From Caldisericia bacterium (GTDB taxonomy: Bacteria > Caldisericota > Caldisericia > JAAYUI01): a DNA stretch of 40,346 nucleotides. The stretch spans positions 1 through 40,346 of the forward strand of contig JAGOOO010000012.1 in the NCBI GenBank assembly GCA_017992475.1. The letters run 5' to 3'. The translations under genes were made by a program, and so were the position numbers. The notes below the pieces were generated by a model. That model saw only the letters and a program-made list of their open reading frames with translations. It did no database searches and had not been told where the DNA came from. Positions within the stretch are counted from its first letter, which is position 1. Each line of letters begins with the position of its first letter. Positions 8,001 to 15,975 of the stretch are shown piece by piece.

Positions 8001-8984
8001 TTATTCTTCTTTTTCCGGTGGCGGGAGAATGATTGTGGCCTTTTTTTCAGCCTGGGTCCACTCAACATATCCACCAAAGAGCTCAACTACGCCCCTGAGC
8101 GGGACAACGGTGCTGCCTTGGTAAATTGTTGGGGCAACCTTGAGGGCGACTTTGTCGGTGAGGGTGGTGCCGTCGCCGCACTTGAGGATGAGGGTGGCTT
8201 CTTTCTTGTTGATTGGAAGCATCATCTTGAAGTATCCCTTGTCATCGCCGATGGTATACATTGCAACCTTGTTCTTTGCGTCCCAGTCGACCTTTGCACC
8301 GAGGAGCTTTTCGCCCATTGAACGGAACGGGAGGAATGTTGAGCCACCAAGAAGAACTGGTGGAACAGTAAGTGTTTCATCGGTCACTGTGAGCGGATAC
8401 CTCTTGGTCCTGTCTTTGTTGGCTGGGTCCCACTCAAGGCATTTCTCAAGCTTCATTGTCTTGTTGTTGATGATCATCGAGGCTCTGGTGAACGGGATGA
8501 ATACTTCGCCGATGTACATCTTGTCGCGAAGATCTTTGTTGTCTGTTGCCCAGATGTCAACCCTTGCGGTTCCCATCATGCCGAATTTGCCCCTGGATTT
8601 TTTGTCGTGCGGAGCAAACTGGGCTGACATGTCCTCTTTTTCGCCTGGTTTGAGTTCCCTGTTTGTCCTGCCCTCGACCAATGGTGGATAGCAAGCATCA
8701 GAGAAACAGTACTGGACTATTTCCCAATCGTTGTTCTCATCTGATGGTCCAAGGTTGGTTATGACGCCAATAAACTTGTGGTCTCTGGTGTCGGTGTTTG
8801 TAAAATGGAACCAGACATGGTTGTCAGCTTTGACATCGTTGCTTGGTTTAAATTTTGCTGTTGGCTTAAAAAAGAATGTCCTGCCGAGGTCTCCGTACAG
8901 TGACGGGGCGGCGGAAGTCGGTATTGCTGAGAGCATTGTCCCTGCAAGAAGAACAATCGCGAGAATTCCTGCCAATTTCTTCAT
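8001..8984 (-). CDS. Secreted protein with copper amine oxidase-like stalk domain
   Basis: A 327-residue exported protein. It begins with a clear Sec signal peptide (MKKLAGILAIVLLAGTMLSA, cleavage around ...SAAPS). Residues of about 30-160 form an unrecognised domain with a few cysteines. From about residue 165 the sequence has the repeat pattern of the copper amine oxidase N-terminal (stalk) domain: hydrophobic strands, LLGGSTFLPFRSMGEKLLGA, VDWDAKNKVAMYTIG, then a second STVVPLRGVVELFGGYVEW. Such domains are surface modules and do not by themselves make amine oxidases. The start at 8984 is fixed by AGGAGG at 8992-8997 and by the signal peptide. The longer upstream reading lacks both. It is probably an envelope or surface protein, transcribed alone. 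Confidence 0.85.
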   Translation of the reverse strand: MKKLAGILAIVLLAGTMLSAIPTSAAPSLYGDLGRTFFFKPTAKFKPSNDVKADNHVWFHFTNTDTRDHKFIGVITNLGPSDENNDWEIVQYCFSDACYPPLVEGRTNRELKPGEKEDMSAQFAPHDKKSRGKFGMMGTARVDIWATDNKDLRDKMYIGEVFIPFTRASMIINNKTMKLEKCLEWDPANKDRTKRYPLTVTDETLTVPPVLLGGSTFLPFRSMGEKLLGAKVDWDAKNKVAMYTIGDDKGYFKMMLPINKKEATLILKCGDGTTLTDKVALKVAPTIYQGSTVVPLRGVVELFGGYVEWTQAEKKATIILPPPEKEE

Positions 8985-9005
8985 TTTCCTACCTCCTAGA
9001 AATTT

Positions 9006-9035
9006 TGTATAACCTATACTATAACCAATTGTGAA
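9006..9035 (-). promoter_or_regulatory. Possible promoter for the stalk-domain gene
   Basis: On the minus strand, TTCACA (9030-9035), an 18-base spacer and TATACA (9006-9011). A competing TATAGT lies at 9018-9023. It would give a leader of about 15 bases containing the AGGAGG site. The match is weak. Confidence 0.3.
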
Positions 9036-9100
9036 ATCCACAATAAAGGTAAAACAAAGACAAGGCAAAAAAGAGCCGCAGGTTCTGGAGGGAGGTACAA

Positions 9101-9889
9101 GTGGGGGTAGTAACCAAAAAGAATATTTTTGTTTTCTCGTCAATTCTTCTTGGGATAGCATTTTTTTTCACAATTGGGATAATATTAGGGAAATCGCCGC
9201 TGTATCTTGGCAACAAAATGGTTGATTTATCAGGGCTTGCGAAAATGCTTCCAGATTGCAGAATAGCCCAGAACAAATCCAGTGAAGATACCATCGATGT
9301 GTATTTCAAGTGCAATCCTGCAACGGAGGAAGAGGCGGCCCTTCTTTCCTTGTCAAAAGCCAGGGATGTTTTTCAGTGCGTCACAAAGGCTGGCTTTAAT
9401 TACTCCAACGTGAGATTTATTTTGGAGTCGGGTGATTTTAGCGAGGTAAAGGTTTTTTCGAAAGAGCTTGTGGAAGGGATTTTTTCGGGAACAGTGAGCT
9501 CCAGGTCTTTCTGGAACAAGATATACAATTTGTCTCCAAACCCTTTGAATGTTCCTGGTATCTCCAATAAAAAGCAGGACATGATTGCTTTTTGCGCGGC
9601 ACTGGGGTTTTCGGGGTTGGCAATTGATGAGAACAACAATGCCAAATTTGATATAAAGGGCCAGGACTGGCAAAAACAGTTTTCCAGGTATTGTTGCGCG
9701 CTTCTGGCTGCCTCGAAAAGCACGAGATGTTTTTTGTCTGGTATTGAGGCAAGCATTGATGGTGGAACGAGAAAATTTTTTATAAAAACAGATTTCAAAA
9801 ATATTTCGAGTTTGGCTGATGGCAAAATTTCTGCAGATGAGTTATCCAGAAAAATACACATGGAATGGAGCAACAAAACAAGCAAGTAA
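9101..9889 (+). CDS. Membrane-anchored protein of unknown function
   Basis: A 262-residue protein with a short basic N-terminus (MGVVTKKN) and one transmembrane helix at about residues 9-28. The remaining 230 residues would lie outside the cytoplasm. I recognise no domain. The soluble part is mixed alpha/beta with scattered cysteines. The GTG start at 9101 follows GGAGGGAGGT, an unusually strong site, which fixes it. It is transcribed divergently from the stalk-domain gene and ends before a shared terminator, so it appears to be a single-gene unit. Function unknown. Confidence 0.75.
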   Translation: MGVVTKKNIFVFSSILLGIAFFFTIGIILGKSPLYLGNKMVDLSGLAKMLPDCRIAQNKSSEDTIDVYFKCNPATEEEAALLSLSKARDVFQCVTKAGFNYSNVRFILESGDFSEVKVFSKELVEGIFSGTVSSRSFWNKIYNLSPNPLNVPGISNKKQDMIAFCAALGFSGLAIDENNNAKFDIKGQDWQKQFSRYCCALLAASKSTRCFLSGIEASIDGGTRKFFIKTDFKNISSLADGKISADELSRKIHMEWSNKTSK

Positions 9890-9952
9890 AAAACAAAAAG
9901 AGAGCTGCTGAAAAAGTTGTGATCAAATAACAAAAAACATGATGTTGAAACC

Positions 9953-9987
9953 AAAAAAAAGGCCACCCTCATGGTGGCCTTTTTTTT
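9953..9987. terminator. Bidirectional terminator between the membrane protein gene and kbl
   Basis: The stem GGCCACC (9961-9967) pairs with GGTGGCC (9973-9979) around a 5-base loop. Eight A precede it and eight T follow, so it can end both converging transcripts. Confidence 0.9.
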
Positions 9988-10003
9988 GTGGGGATTATGC
10001 CGA

Positions 10004-11254
10004 TTACAACCCGTATTTTTCGATTATCTGGTCTTTGTTTTTGTGGAGGATGCCGTATTTTTCTCCAACCTCTGTGAAGGCCTTTATCGCCTTGTCAAGG
10101 TGCCCCATTTCGTGTCCTGCTGAAATCTGGACCCTTATTCTTGCCTGTCCCTTGGCCACGACAGGGTAGTAGAACCCTATGACGTATATACCCTTTTCAT
10201 AGAGGTCTTTTGCCATGTCCTGGCTGAGTTTTGCGTTGTAGAGCATGATTGGAACAATTGGGTGAACACCTGGTTTTATGTCAAAACCGGCAGATGTCAT
10301 TTTTTCCCTGAAATACATGGTGTTTCTTTCGAGCTTGTCCCTGCGCTCGGTTGTCGACGAGAGTATGTCCATGACCCTGAGGGCTGCGCTGGCAACGACT
10401 GGTGGAATGGTGTTTGAGAACAGGTATGGTCTTGATCTCTGGCGGAGGATTTCAATAATTTCCTTTCTTCCACAGGTTGCTCCACCGGATGCGCCACCAA
10501 GCGCTTTGCCCAGCGTTGTTGTTATTACATCAATCCTTCCCATTACTCCGTTGTACTCGTGGGTCCCTCTGCCTGTTTTTCCAATGAAGCCGGTTGCATG
10601 GGAATCATCAACCATGACGAGGGCATCATATTTGTCTGCAACATCACAGATACCCTTCAGGTTGGCAATATCGCCATCCATGGAAAAAACGCCATCGGTG
10701 GCAATTATCATGTGCCTTGCACCAGCGCCCCTGGCCTCCTTGCATTTTGCCTCGAGGTCATTCATGTCGGAGTGTTTGAAGACGTACCTTTTTGCCTTTG
10801 AGAGCCTGACGCCATCAATTATCGAAGCATGGTTGAGTTCCTCTGTGATAATGGCGTCGTCTTCTTTCATGATAGCCTCAAAGAGACCACCATTTGCATC
10901 AAAACATGATGAATAGAGTATCGAATCTTCGACTCCAAGAAATTCCGAGAGTTTCCTCTCCAGTTTCTTGTGGATGTCCTGTGTTCCGCAGATGAAGCGT
11001 ACCGAGGAAAGGCCATAGCCTCTCATTTCCAGGCCTTCTTTTGCTGCTTTTAGAACATCTGGATGCGAGGAGAGTCCAAGGTAGTTGTTTGCGCAGAAAT
11101 TGAGTGCTTCTTTGACTGGTGCGTTCTCTGGAAACTGGACCTTGATGTCTGCGGCCTGGGGAGTCACTATGATGCGCTCTTCTTTATATAACCCGGCATC
11201 CCTTATCCCCTTGAGCTCGTTTGTCAAAAAATCTTTTATCTTTCCGTATGCCAT
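10004..11254 (-). CDS. kbl: Glycine C-acetyltransferase (2-amino-3-ketobutyrate CoA ligase)
   Basis: A 416-residue PLP enzyme of the alpha-oxoamine synthase family. It cleaves 2-amino-3-ketobutyrate with CoA to glycine and acetyl-CoA, the second step of threonine catabolism. Visible motifs are [14 protein letters not shown] near the N-terminus, the PLP-binding [10 protein letters not shown], and the Schiff-base lysine in [10 protein letters not shown]. The C-terminal part ends with [10 protein letters not shown]. Length and order match Kbl throughout. The ATG at 11254 is preceded by AAGGAGG, and upstream in-frame codons would overlap tdh. It follows tdh by 11 bases, and this adjacency identifies it as Kbl rather than the related BioF or HemA. 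Confidence 0.95.
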   Translation of the reverse strand: MAYGKIKDFLTNELKGIRDAGLYKEERIIVTPQAADIKVQFPENAPVKEALNFCANNYLGLSSHPDVLKAAKEGLEMRGYGLSSVRFICGTQDIHKKLERKLSEFLGVEDSILYSSCFDANGGLFEAIMKEDDAIITEELNHASIIDGVRLSKAKRYVFKHSDMNDLEAKCKEARGAGARHMIIATDGVFSMDGDIANLKGICDVADKYDALVMVDDSHATGFIGKTGRGTHEYNGVMGRIDVITTTLGKALGGASGGATCGRKEIIEILRQRSRPYLFSNTIPPVVASAALRVMDILSSTTERRDKLERNTMYFREKMTSAGFDIKPGVHPIVPIMLYNAKLSQDMAKDLYEKGIYVIGFYYPVVAKGQARIRVQISAGHEMGHLDKAIKAFTEVGEKYGILHKNKDQIIEKYGL

Positions 11255-11265
11255 TTGTTTCCTCC

Positions 11266-12369
11266 TTATTTTCTGCGGGCCAGGGCCGCATTCAATTCCT
11301 GTTTGTCGGGGAACATGACAATTTTTGCACACTGCCTTGTTGGTGCTGTAAGCATTTCAAACGCTTTTTGATAATCCTCAAGTGCCATTAGATGGGTCAC
11401 AACCGGTGTTGGGTCAAGCTTGCGGTTTGCCAGCATGTTTCCATTGCGGTACCAGGTGTCAAAAATCTTTCTTCCGGAGATGCCATGTATCTGGATGCCC
11501 TTAAAGACGATCTGATCGGTGTAGTCTATCTGTGATGGTGATTTTGAAGGTATGCCGAATGCCGAGAACCTCCCGCCTTTTCTGATGCAGCGGAAAGCGT
11601 CATCAAGGGAGCTCTGGGCGCCTATCATCTCGCAAACAATGTCGCAACCCCATCCTCCGGTGTTATCCATAACCATCTTGTATCTTTCATCAGGGGTGGT
11701 TTTTGTTACATCGATCTGTATATCGACGCCCATCTTGCGTCCAATCTCCATGCTGTATTGTGCCATTCCAAACTGGATGATTTTTGACGCACCGGCAGCT
11801 TTTGCGACGCCGATTGCGAATAACGATATTGGGCCATCCCCAGTTATGAGCATTGTTTTGCCATAAACGTCATTGTCCTCGCCCATTACAGCGTAGCAGG
11901 CATTACCAAGAGGTTCCTGGATAGATGCGTATTCTGGTGGCATGGTTTTATCGTTTTTCCAGAGAACTATTTCTGGGATTGCAACATAATCTGCAAAGCA
12001 ACCATCAGTATCAACACCCAAAATCTTCATATTGTTGCCAACATGGAAGATCCCGAGCATTGAGGTAAGGTCTCCTGGATCATATATATGTGTTTCTGCT
12101 GATACGTAATCGCCAACTTTTATCCTGTTGCAGTTTGGTCCCAACTCGACCACTTCTCCGCAGAATTCATGTCCGAGTATCTGCGGCAGCGCTTTTTCGC
12201 CTATCCTCCCCTGTGACCATTGGTCCCAGTTCCAGATATGGATATCTGTTCCACAAATGGATGTTGCCCTAACTTTGACGAGGGTCCATCCTGGTTTGAG
12301 ATTGGTTGGGGTTGGCACCTCAACAAGTTTAGCTCCTATTTTTGGTTCAGTTTTCTGAACAGCTTTCAT
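11266..12369 (-). CDS. tdh: L-threonine 3-dehydrogenase, structural zinc site lost
   Basis: A 367-residue medium-chain zinc dehydrogenase that oxidises threonine to 2-amino-3-ketobutyrate with [21 protein letters not shown] is diagnostic of Tdh. The catalytic zinc ligands Cys39 and His67-Glu68 (GHEF) are present. In the structural-zinc lobe, the four cysteines found in E. coli and Thermococcus Tdh align, with no gap, to Asp97, Asp100, Ser103 and Gly111, so that zinc cannot bind in the usual way. The dinucleotide loop reads GDGPIS where GxGPIG is usual. Neighbouring kbl confirms the pathway. AAGGAGGA precedes the ATG, and a likely promoter lies about 70-100 bases upstream. Confidence 0.93.
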   Translation of the reverse strand: MKAVQKTEPKIGAKLVEVPTPTNLKPGWTLVKVRATSICGTDIHIWNWDQWSQGRIGEKALPQILGHEFCGEVVELGPNCNRIKVGDYVSAETHIYDPGDLTSMLGIFHVGNNMKILGVDTDGCFADYVAIPEIVLWKNDKTMPPEYASIQEPLGNACYAVMGEDNDVYGKTMLITGDGPISLFAIGVAKAAGASKIIQFGMAQYSMEIGRKMGVDIQIDVTKTTPDERYKMVMDNTGGWGCDIVCEMIGAQSSLDDAFRCIRKGGRFSAFGIPSKSPSQIDYTDQIVFKGIQIHGISGRKIFDTWYRNGNMLANRKLDPTPVVTHLMALEDYQKAFEMLTAPTRQCAKIVMFPDKQELNAALARRK

Positions 12370-12439
12370 TTAGTCCTCCTTGTGGGTCCGTTAAGCTTTT
12401 GCCGGGGGAGGTATCTTATTCTCCTTCGACTCCTCCAAT

Positions 12440-12467
12440 AAATTATGCTTGAACGTGCGCAAGTCAA
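12440..12467 (-). promoter_or_regulatory. Promoter for tdh-kbl
   Basis: On the minus strand, TTGACT (12462-12467), a 16-base spacer and TAATTT (12440-12445). The leader to the tdh ATG is about 64 bases and contains an AGGAGG site. I see no riboswitch-like structure in it. Confidence 0.5.
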
Positions 12468-12526
12468 GCAAACTTGGGTGGATTTTGATGGCAACAAATG
12501 GATAGTTAGAAGCCCTTGATGTTCTA

Positions 12527-12555
12527 TTTACACACAAGCTTAATCACGATATAAA
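12527..12555 (+). promoter_or_regulatory. Promoter for the first DUF4388 gene, leaderless type
   Basis: TTTACA at 12527-12532, a 17-base spacer and TATAAA at 12550-12555. Six bases later is the ATG at 12562, so its A is the expected +1. There is no Shine-Dalgarno. Confidence 0.65.
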
Positions 12556-12561
12556 TTTGCC

Positions 12562-13593
12562 ATGCACTCAGGCGAGATTGTCGGGGGAGAGTTGTATGAT
12601 CTTCTTGCATTTTTTTTGAACCAGGGCCATTCGGGGACCATTATTTTTGAAACAGATTCATGCAGTGGCGATATTGTTGTGGATAAAGGCAATATTGCCA
12701 TGGCCAAATTTGGCGATCTAACTGGCAAAGATGCGATCATGGCGTTATCAAAAATTGGATCGCTGAGATTCAATTTTACTAGACTCAACAAGCAGCACTG
12801 CGAAAAACCCATACCATTCAAATATTTATCAAAAATAAACAAACTTTCTCCTGATGAACGTTTCCTTCCAAGAACAATTGTGCAAAAAACCGAGAGAGTT
12901 TTGCCTAATGTTTCATTGTCCATCCAAAAAGAAAACATTTTGAATTCTTTACTCACCCCACTTAGCGTTGCCCAGTTGGCCATTTCAACAAAACTCTCCT
13001 TGCCATGCCTTCAGGAAACACTCTCCTCGATGGTTGAAGAAGGTTTAGTTTTCATAAAGCCAAAATTTATGGTGGATGCACTTTTCTTGTTTCCAAAAGA
13101 GAGCCCAATAGACCTGTCTGAGAGAGAAAAGCAAGTTTTTAATTCAATAGCACATGGGATGACACTGGGTGAATTTCTAGCGCAATATGAGAACCAAACT
13201 GTATCCATTGCAGACATACTTGTTTCGCTCGTTCTCAAAAAAATGGTTGTCATGTCTGATGACAACGGGAAGATAATGCCACCGTGGTATATTTATAAAT
13301 CGCTTGGATTTGAAAAAGTTGCCAGACCAATTTTGCTGAAGCTTAGAATAGACAACTCACTTTGTGTCAGACCTAACACATTGGCTATTGATGAGTTTGT
13401 AATTGGGATGTGGGAAAGCCAGCTTTTTGGCAAAAAAATTGATTCTGTTGAAATAGTTTGCCCAAATGGCAAAGTCAGTTTTCTTGTGGAAAAGGGAAAG
13501 ATGCCAAGAGATTCTTTTTTCATCAGACCAAATGATCAAAAACTGCTCGATGTTCTGGAAGGATCATTCGTAAATATTTATCCAAAATATTAA
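12562..13593 (+). CDS. DUF4388 (PATAN) domain protein, paralogue A
   Basis: A 343-residue cytoplasmic protein. Residues 1-70 match the DUF4388/PATAN pattern: SGEIVGGELYDLLAFFLNQ, then GTIIFET, then GDIVVDKGNIAMAKFGDLTG. This domain is found in bacterial signalling and gliding/regulatory proteins, and its ligand is unknown. The middle (about 125-170) has a winged-helix-like stretch, LLTPLSVAQLA...EETLSSMVEEG. The last 80 residues form a beta-rich domain with DEFVIGMWESQLFGKKIDSVE, which recurs in the next gene. It has no Shine-Dalgarno and appears to be leaderless. Its own promoter and that of the next gene suggest separate transcripts for the two paralogues. The role is probably regulatory, but this is inference. 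Confidence 0.75.
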   Translation: MHSGEIVGGELYDLLAFFLNQGHSGTIIFETDSCSGDIVVDKGNIAMAKFGDLTGKDAIMALSKIGSLRFNFTRLNKQHCEKPIPFKYLSKINKLSPDERFLPRTIVQKTERVLPNVSLSIQKENILNSLLTPLSVAQLAISTKLSLPCLQETLSSMVEEGLVFIKPKFMVDALFLFPKESPIDLSEREKQVFNSIAHGMTLGEFLAQYENQTVSIADILVSLVLKKMVVMSDDNGKIMPPWYIYKSLGFEKVARPILLKLRIDNSLCVRPNTLAIDEFVIGMWESQLFGKKIDSVEIVCPNGKVSFLVEKGKMPRDSFFIRPNDQKLLDVLEGSFVNIYPKY

Positions 13594-13616
13594 AAAATTA
13601 TAAAAATATTGAGAAA

Positions 13617-13644
13617 TTGACAATAATTTCCGTTATGATACCTT
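13617..13644 (+). promoter_or_regulatory. Promoter for the second DUF4388 gene, leaderless type
   Basis: A perfect TTGACA at 13617-13622, a 16-base spacer and TACCTT at 13639-13644, then six bases to the ATG at 13651. The better-looking TATGAT at 13634-13639 leaves only 11 bases of spacer. Either choice puts the start site within five bases of the ATG. Confidence 0.5.
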
Positions 13645-13650
13645 ATTGGC

Positions 13651-14691
13651 ATGCTATCTGGCGAAATAAATGGCACTGGTTTGCTGGATTTATTTAAATT
13701 CCTTCTCTCACAAAACCAGACTGGAACAATAACAGTGTCAAATGCTTCCGGATCAGGTTCTGTTCAGGTCAGATCTGGAGAAATAACTTTTGCAAAATGG
13801 CAGGAAAAAATAGCCGAGCAGGCATTCTATGAGATAATAAAGCTAGACTTACTTAAGTTCACTTTCGAGCAGGGCTATGCCATTGAAACCAACATAAAAA
13901 CTCTCACTGAAAGCCTTTTAAAGGCCGCGTCAGTTTATATAAATCTTCAAAACAGGATTTGTCAAAGCACAGTGCTTGTAAGAAATCCACTCAAGGAAGG
14001 CGGTCAAATAGCCATCAATCCCGATAAATGGCTGATCACGGGACTCATTGGGAGTGGGATTACATATTCGAATCTTGTTTCATCACTCTCATTTTCAGAG
14101 GAAGAAACCAAAAAACTTGTGAATGAAATGCTTGACGAGGGTATGATAGCCATTAAAAAAGCAGAAATCAAAAAAGACATCTTCCTGGTTCCTAGGGTTA
14201 CCAAAACCAAACTTGGTATAAATGAATCTGAGATACTTTCAAAAATAACAATTGGCACCAGGCTTGTTGACTTATTTGAGTCCATGTCGCTATCAATTGA
14301 TGATTTTGCTGATATGATGTGCATCCTTTGCCTCAAGAATGCAATTTCAGTTATCGACGAATACTCAAAAGTTATTGATATGTCCAGATTTTATGACACC
14401 CTGGGTATCCAGAAAATCGCGCACCAAAAAGAACTGGTAATAAGCGTTGGCAATACTAGGCATGGCCAGGTTTTTGTTGATGAATATCTGTATGATATGT
14501 GGAATGCGAGACTAAGGGGACAAAAAATTGACTCGGTAGAATTCAAAAATATTTATTACAAACCTGTATTTAGTGTTATCAAGATGAGAAACCTTGACGA
14601 GAAGGTCGTAATTGCCCAAATAGACGCAAACAAACTTGATCTCAAGGATGGTGACACCATCTCATGTGTTCCGTGCCGGAAAGGAGATTGA
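13651..14691 (+). CDS. DUF4388 (PATAN) domain protein, paralogue B
   Basis: A 346-residue paralogue of the preceding gene. The PATAN-type N-terminus reads LSGEINGTGLLDLFKFLLSQ, GTITVSN, then SVQVRSGEITFAKWQEKIAE. A winged-helix-like middle (around residues 128-170, SFSEEETKKLVNEMLDEGM) follows. The C-terminal domain contains DEYLYDMWNARLRGQKIDSVE, matching paralogue A. The order of domains and the lengths are the same, so the pair arose by tandem duplication, but overall identity looks low, implying an old duplication. It has no Shine-Dalgarno. A small membrane protein gene follows after 6 bases and is probably co-transcribed, which may tie this regulator to the membrane. Confidence 0.75.
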   Translation: MLSGEINGTGLLDLFKFLLSQNQTGTITVSNASGSGSVQVRSGEITFAKWQEKIAEQAFYEIIKLDLLKFTFEQGYAIETNIKTLTESLLKAASVYINLQNRICQSTVLVRNPLKEGGQIAINPDKWLITGLIGSGITYSNLVSSLSFSEEETKKLVNEMLDEGMIAIKKAEIKKDIFLVPRVTKTKLGINESEILSKITIGTRLVDLFESMSLSIDDFADMMCILCLKNAISVIDEYSKVIDMSRFYDTLGIQKIAHQKELVISVGNTRHGQVFVDEYLYDMWNARLRGQKIDSVEFKNIYYKPVFSVIKMRNLDEKVVIAQIDANKLDLKDGDTISCVPCRKGD

Positions 14692-14697
14692 ATATTC

Positions 14698-14973
14698 ATG
14701 CCGCAATGGATTGAGAGCTTAGTAAACCTCATATTCAGCCTCACGATCGTTTCCCTTGGCATAGTGGCATATAAAAAACATGGCGCAAGGGCTTTTCTTA
14801 TTATAAGTATTGCCTTTTTATGTTTTGCACTGTCTCACGCCGTGAGATTTGGAGAGAATATTTTTGGATATCCGGTAGTCGAAAACAGCATTCTGAGCGT
14901 TGCGCTTGTTCTTGTGAGAATAACTGGTTATGCCCTTGTTGTGTTTGGGCTTGCGATAAGTTTCAGGCGGTAG
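14698..14973 (+). CDS. Small membrane protein of unknown function
   Basis: A 91-residue protein with three predicted membrane helices at about residues 4-24, 30-50 and 62-88, joined by short loops. It ends with a basic SFRR. No family is recognised. GGAG lies 9 bases before the ATG, and the gene begins 6 bases after DUF4388 paralogue B, so the two are probably one operon. Its last 11 bases overlap the 3' end of the convergent HIT gene, and I see no terminator between them. It could be a membrane partner or sensor for the DUF4388 protein, but nothing in the sequence proves that. Confidence 0.65.
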   Translation: MPQWIESLVNLIFSLTIVSLGIVAYKKHGARAFLIISIAFLCFALSHAVRFGENIFGYPVVENSILSVALVLVRITGYALVVFGLAISFRR

Positions 14974-15424
14974 CTTCAAGGGCTTGCAAGATTGCTTTGT
15001 AAACCCCTTCCAAATCAGTGGGGTGGATTTTAACTTCGGCAAAAATGGGCATGAAATTTGTGTCCCCGATCCACCTTGGCACTATATGCAAGTGGATATG
15101 GTCAGCAATACCAGCGCCTGCGGCAGCACCAAGATTCATTCCCATGTTGAATCCATCGGGGGTGAATGCACGTTTTAGAACTGAAACAAATTTTTTTGCC
15201 AAGATCATCATTTCTGAAAGCTCTTCATTGCCCAGATCTTCAAACTTTTGACAGTGCCTGTATGGAATGATCATGATGTGGCCTGTTGCGTAGGGGTAGC
15301 GATTGAGTATTACAAAACATTTTTCTCCACGATAGACGATGAAATCTTTATCTTCGCCACCTATGTTTGTGCCTGCCTTGCAGAAAACACAGTGTTCGGG
15401 TTTCTTGGATTTGATGAAATCCAT
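14963..15424 (-). CDS. HIT family hydrolase/phosphorylase (Ap4A phosphorylase-like)
   Basis: A 153-residue histidine-triad protein. The triad HIHLHIVPRW near residues 113-122 carries the catalytic histidines. An N-terminal CVFCK motif (residues 12-16) and further His residues suggest the structural zinc seen in HIT proteins of the Ap4A phosphorylase type. RYPYATGHIMIIPYRH is the usual strand before the helix. These enzymes cleave dinucleoside polyphosphates or nucleoside phosphoramidates. It is the last gene of the minus-strand operon, 23 bases after the BMC gene. The ribosome site is weak (GGAG close to the ATG), so it may depend on coupling. Confidence 0.88.
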   Translation of the reverse strand: MDFIKSKKPEHCVFCKAGTNIGGEDKDFIVYRGEKCFVILNRYPYATGHIMIIPYRHCQKFEDLGNEELSEMMILAKKFVSVLKRAFTPDGFNMGMNLGAAAGAGIADHIHLHIVPRWIGDTNFMPIFAEVKIHPTDLEGVYKAILQALEATA

Positions 15425-15447
15425 TCTCCATGGAGTAAAAATATTTT

Positions 15448-15975
15448 TCAGTTTTGCCTTCCGTCGTTTTGCCAGGGCTTACTTCCTGGGACTGTAAAAT
15501 GCGCTTTTTCGCAGATCATTTCTGCACTCTCAAGAACATTTTCAATCAATTTCTTATCACCCGTTATGACCATGAGCGATTTCTCGTTTGGCATGCTTGC
15601 CAGCTGAATTTCTGCCAGTTCGATACCGTCAAACATTGCTGCGAGATTTGCACAAGCCAAGATTGCTTCTGGGCCGGCAGTTTCAAGAATTCCGAATGGT
15701 TGCCCCGGTTTGAATTTTGGGCCTTCTTTTAGGGTTTTTACCAACTTGGGCGACACTTCCCTTATGTGTGTCAACACTTTTGCGTATTCGGCCCCAAGAT
15801 TCTCAGCCTGCTTGAAAGCCATGAGCATCTGGTCTTCTGTGCCAACAAAAACAATTGTTGGGGGCATGCTTGCGCTATCAATCGTCTGTACCACCTGAAC
15901 GCCAATTGACTCAATTGTCTGCTTTAGGCGGTACCTGTCAGCCTTCGTTGAAATCCTTATGATGCCTATGTTCAT
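15448..15975 (-). CDS. Tandem-BMC (BMC-T, PduT-like) microcompartment shell protein
   Basis: A 175-residue protein with two BMC domains. Domain 2 (about 93-158) is clear: PFGILETAGPEAILACANLA, then KSLMVITGDKKLIENVLESA, matching the GxxET.G...A and hhh.GD positions of the family. Domain 1 (about 3-67) is more diverged but keeps IGIIRI, VQVVQTI and TIVFVGTEDQMLMAFKQA. The linker, VLTHIREVSPKLV, corresponds to VLANIHPSVLPAI in PduT. Such proteins form trimeric pseudo-hexamers in shell facets. The cysteine that holds the PduT Fe-S cluster (TICPG) is absent here (TIDSA). The gene overlaps the Ste24-like gene by four bases. No BMC-H or BMC-P gene is in the window. Confidence 0.75.
   Translation of the reverse strand: MNIGIIRISTKADRYRLKQTIESIGVQVVQTIDSASMPPTIVFVGTEDQMLMAFKQAENLGAEYAKVLTHIREVSPKLVKTLKEGPKFKPGQPFGILETAGPEAILACANLAAMFDGIELAEIQLASMPNEKSLMVITGDKKLIENVLESAEMICEKAHFTVPGSKPWQNDGRQN

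Noticed and set aside
8001-8984. Amine oxidase
   Set aside because: Only the stalk-like domain is present. There is no catalytic domain or topaquinone motif.
12370-12439. Glycine riboswitch upstream of tdh-kbl
   Set aside because: The leader is only about 64 bases and lacks the conserved glycine aptamer core, so it is just a leader with purine-rich stretches.
13634-13639. TATGAT as the -10 box of the second DUF4388 gene with TTGACA at 13617
   Set aside because: The spacer would be 11 bases, too short for a sigma-70 promoter with that -35. It remains possible without the -35, so it is only mentioned with the promoter.
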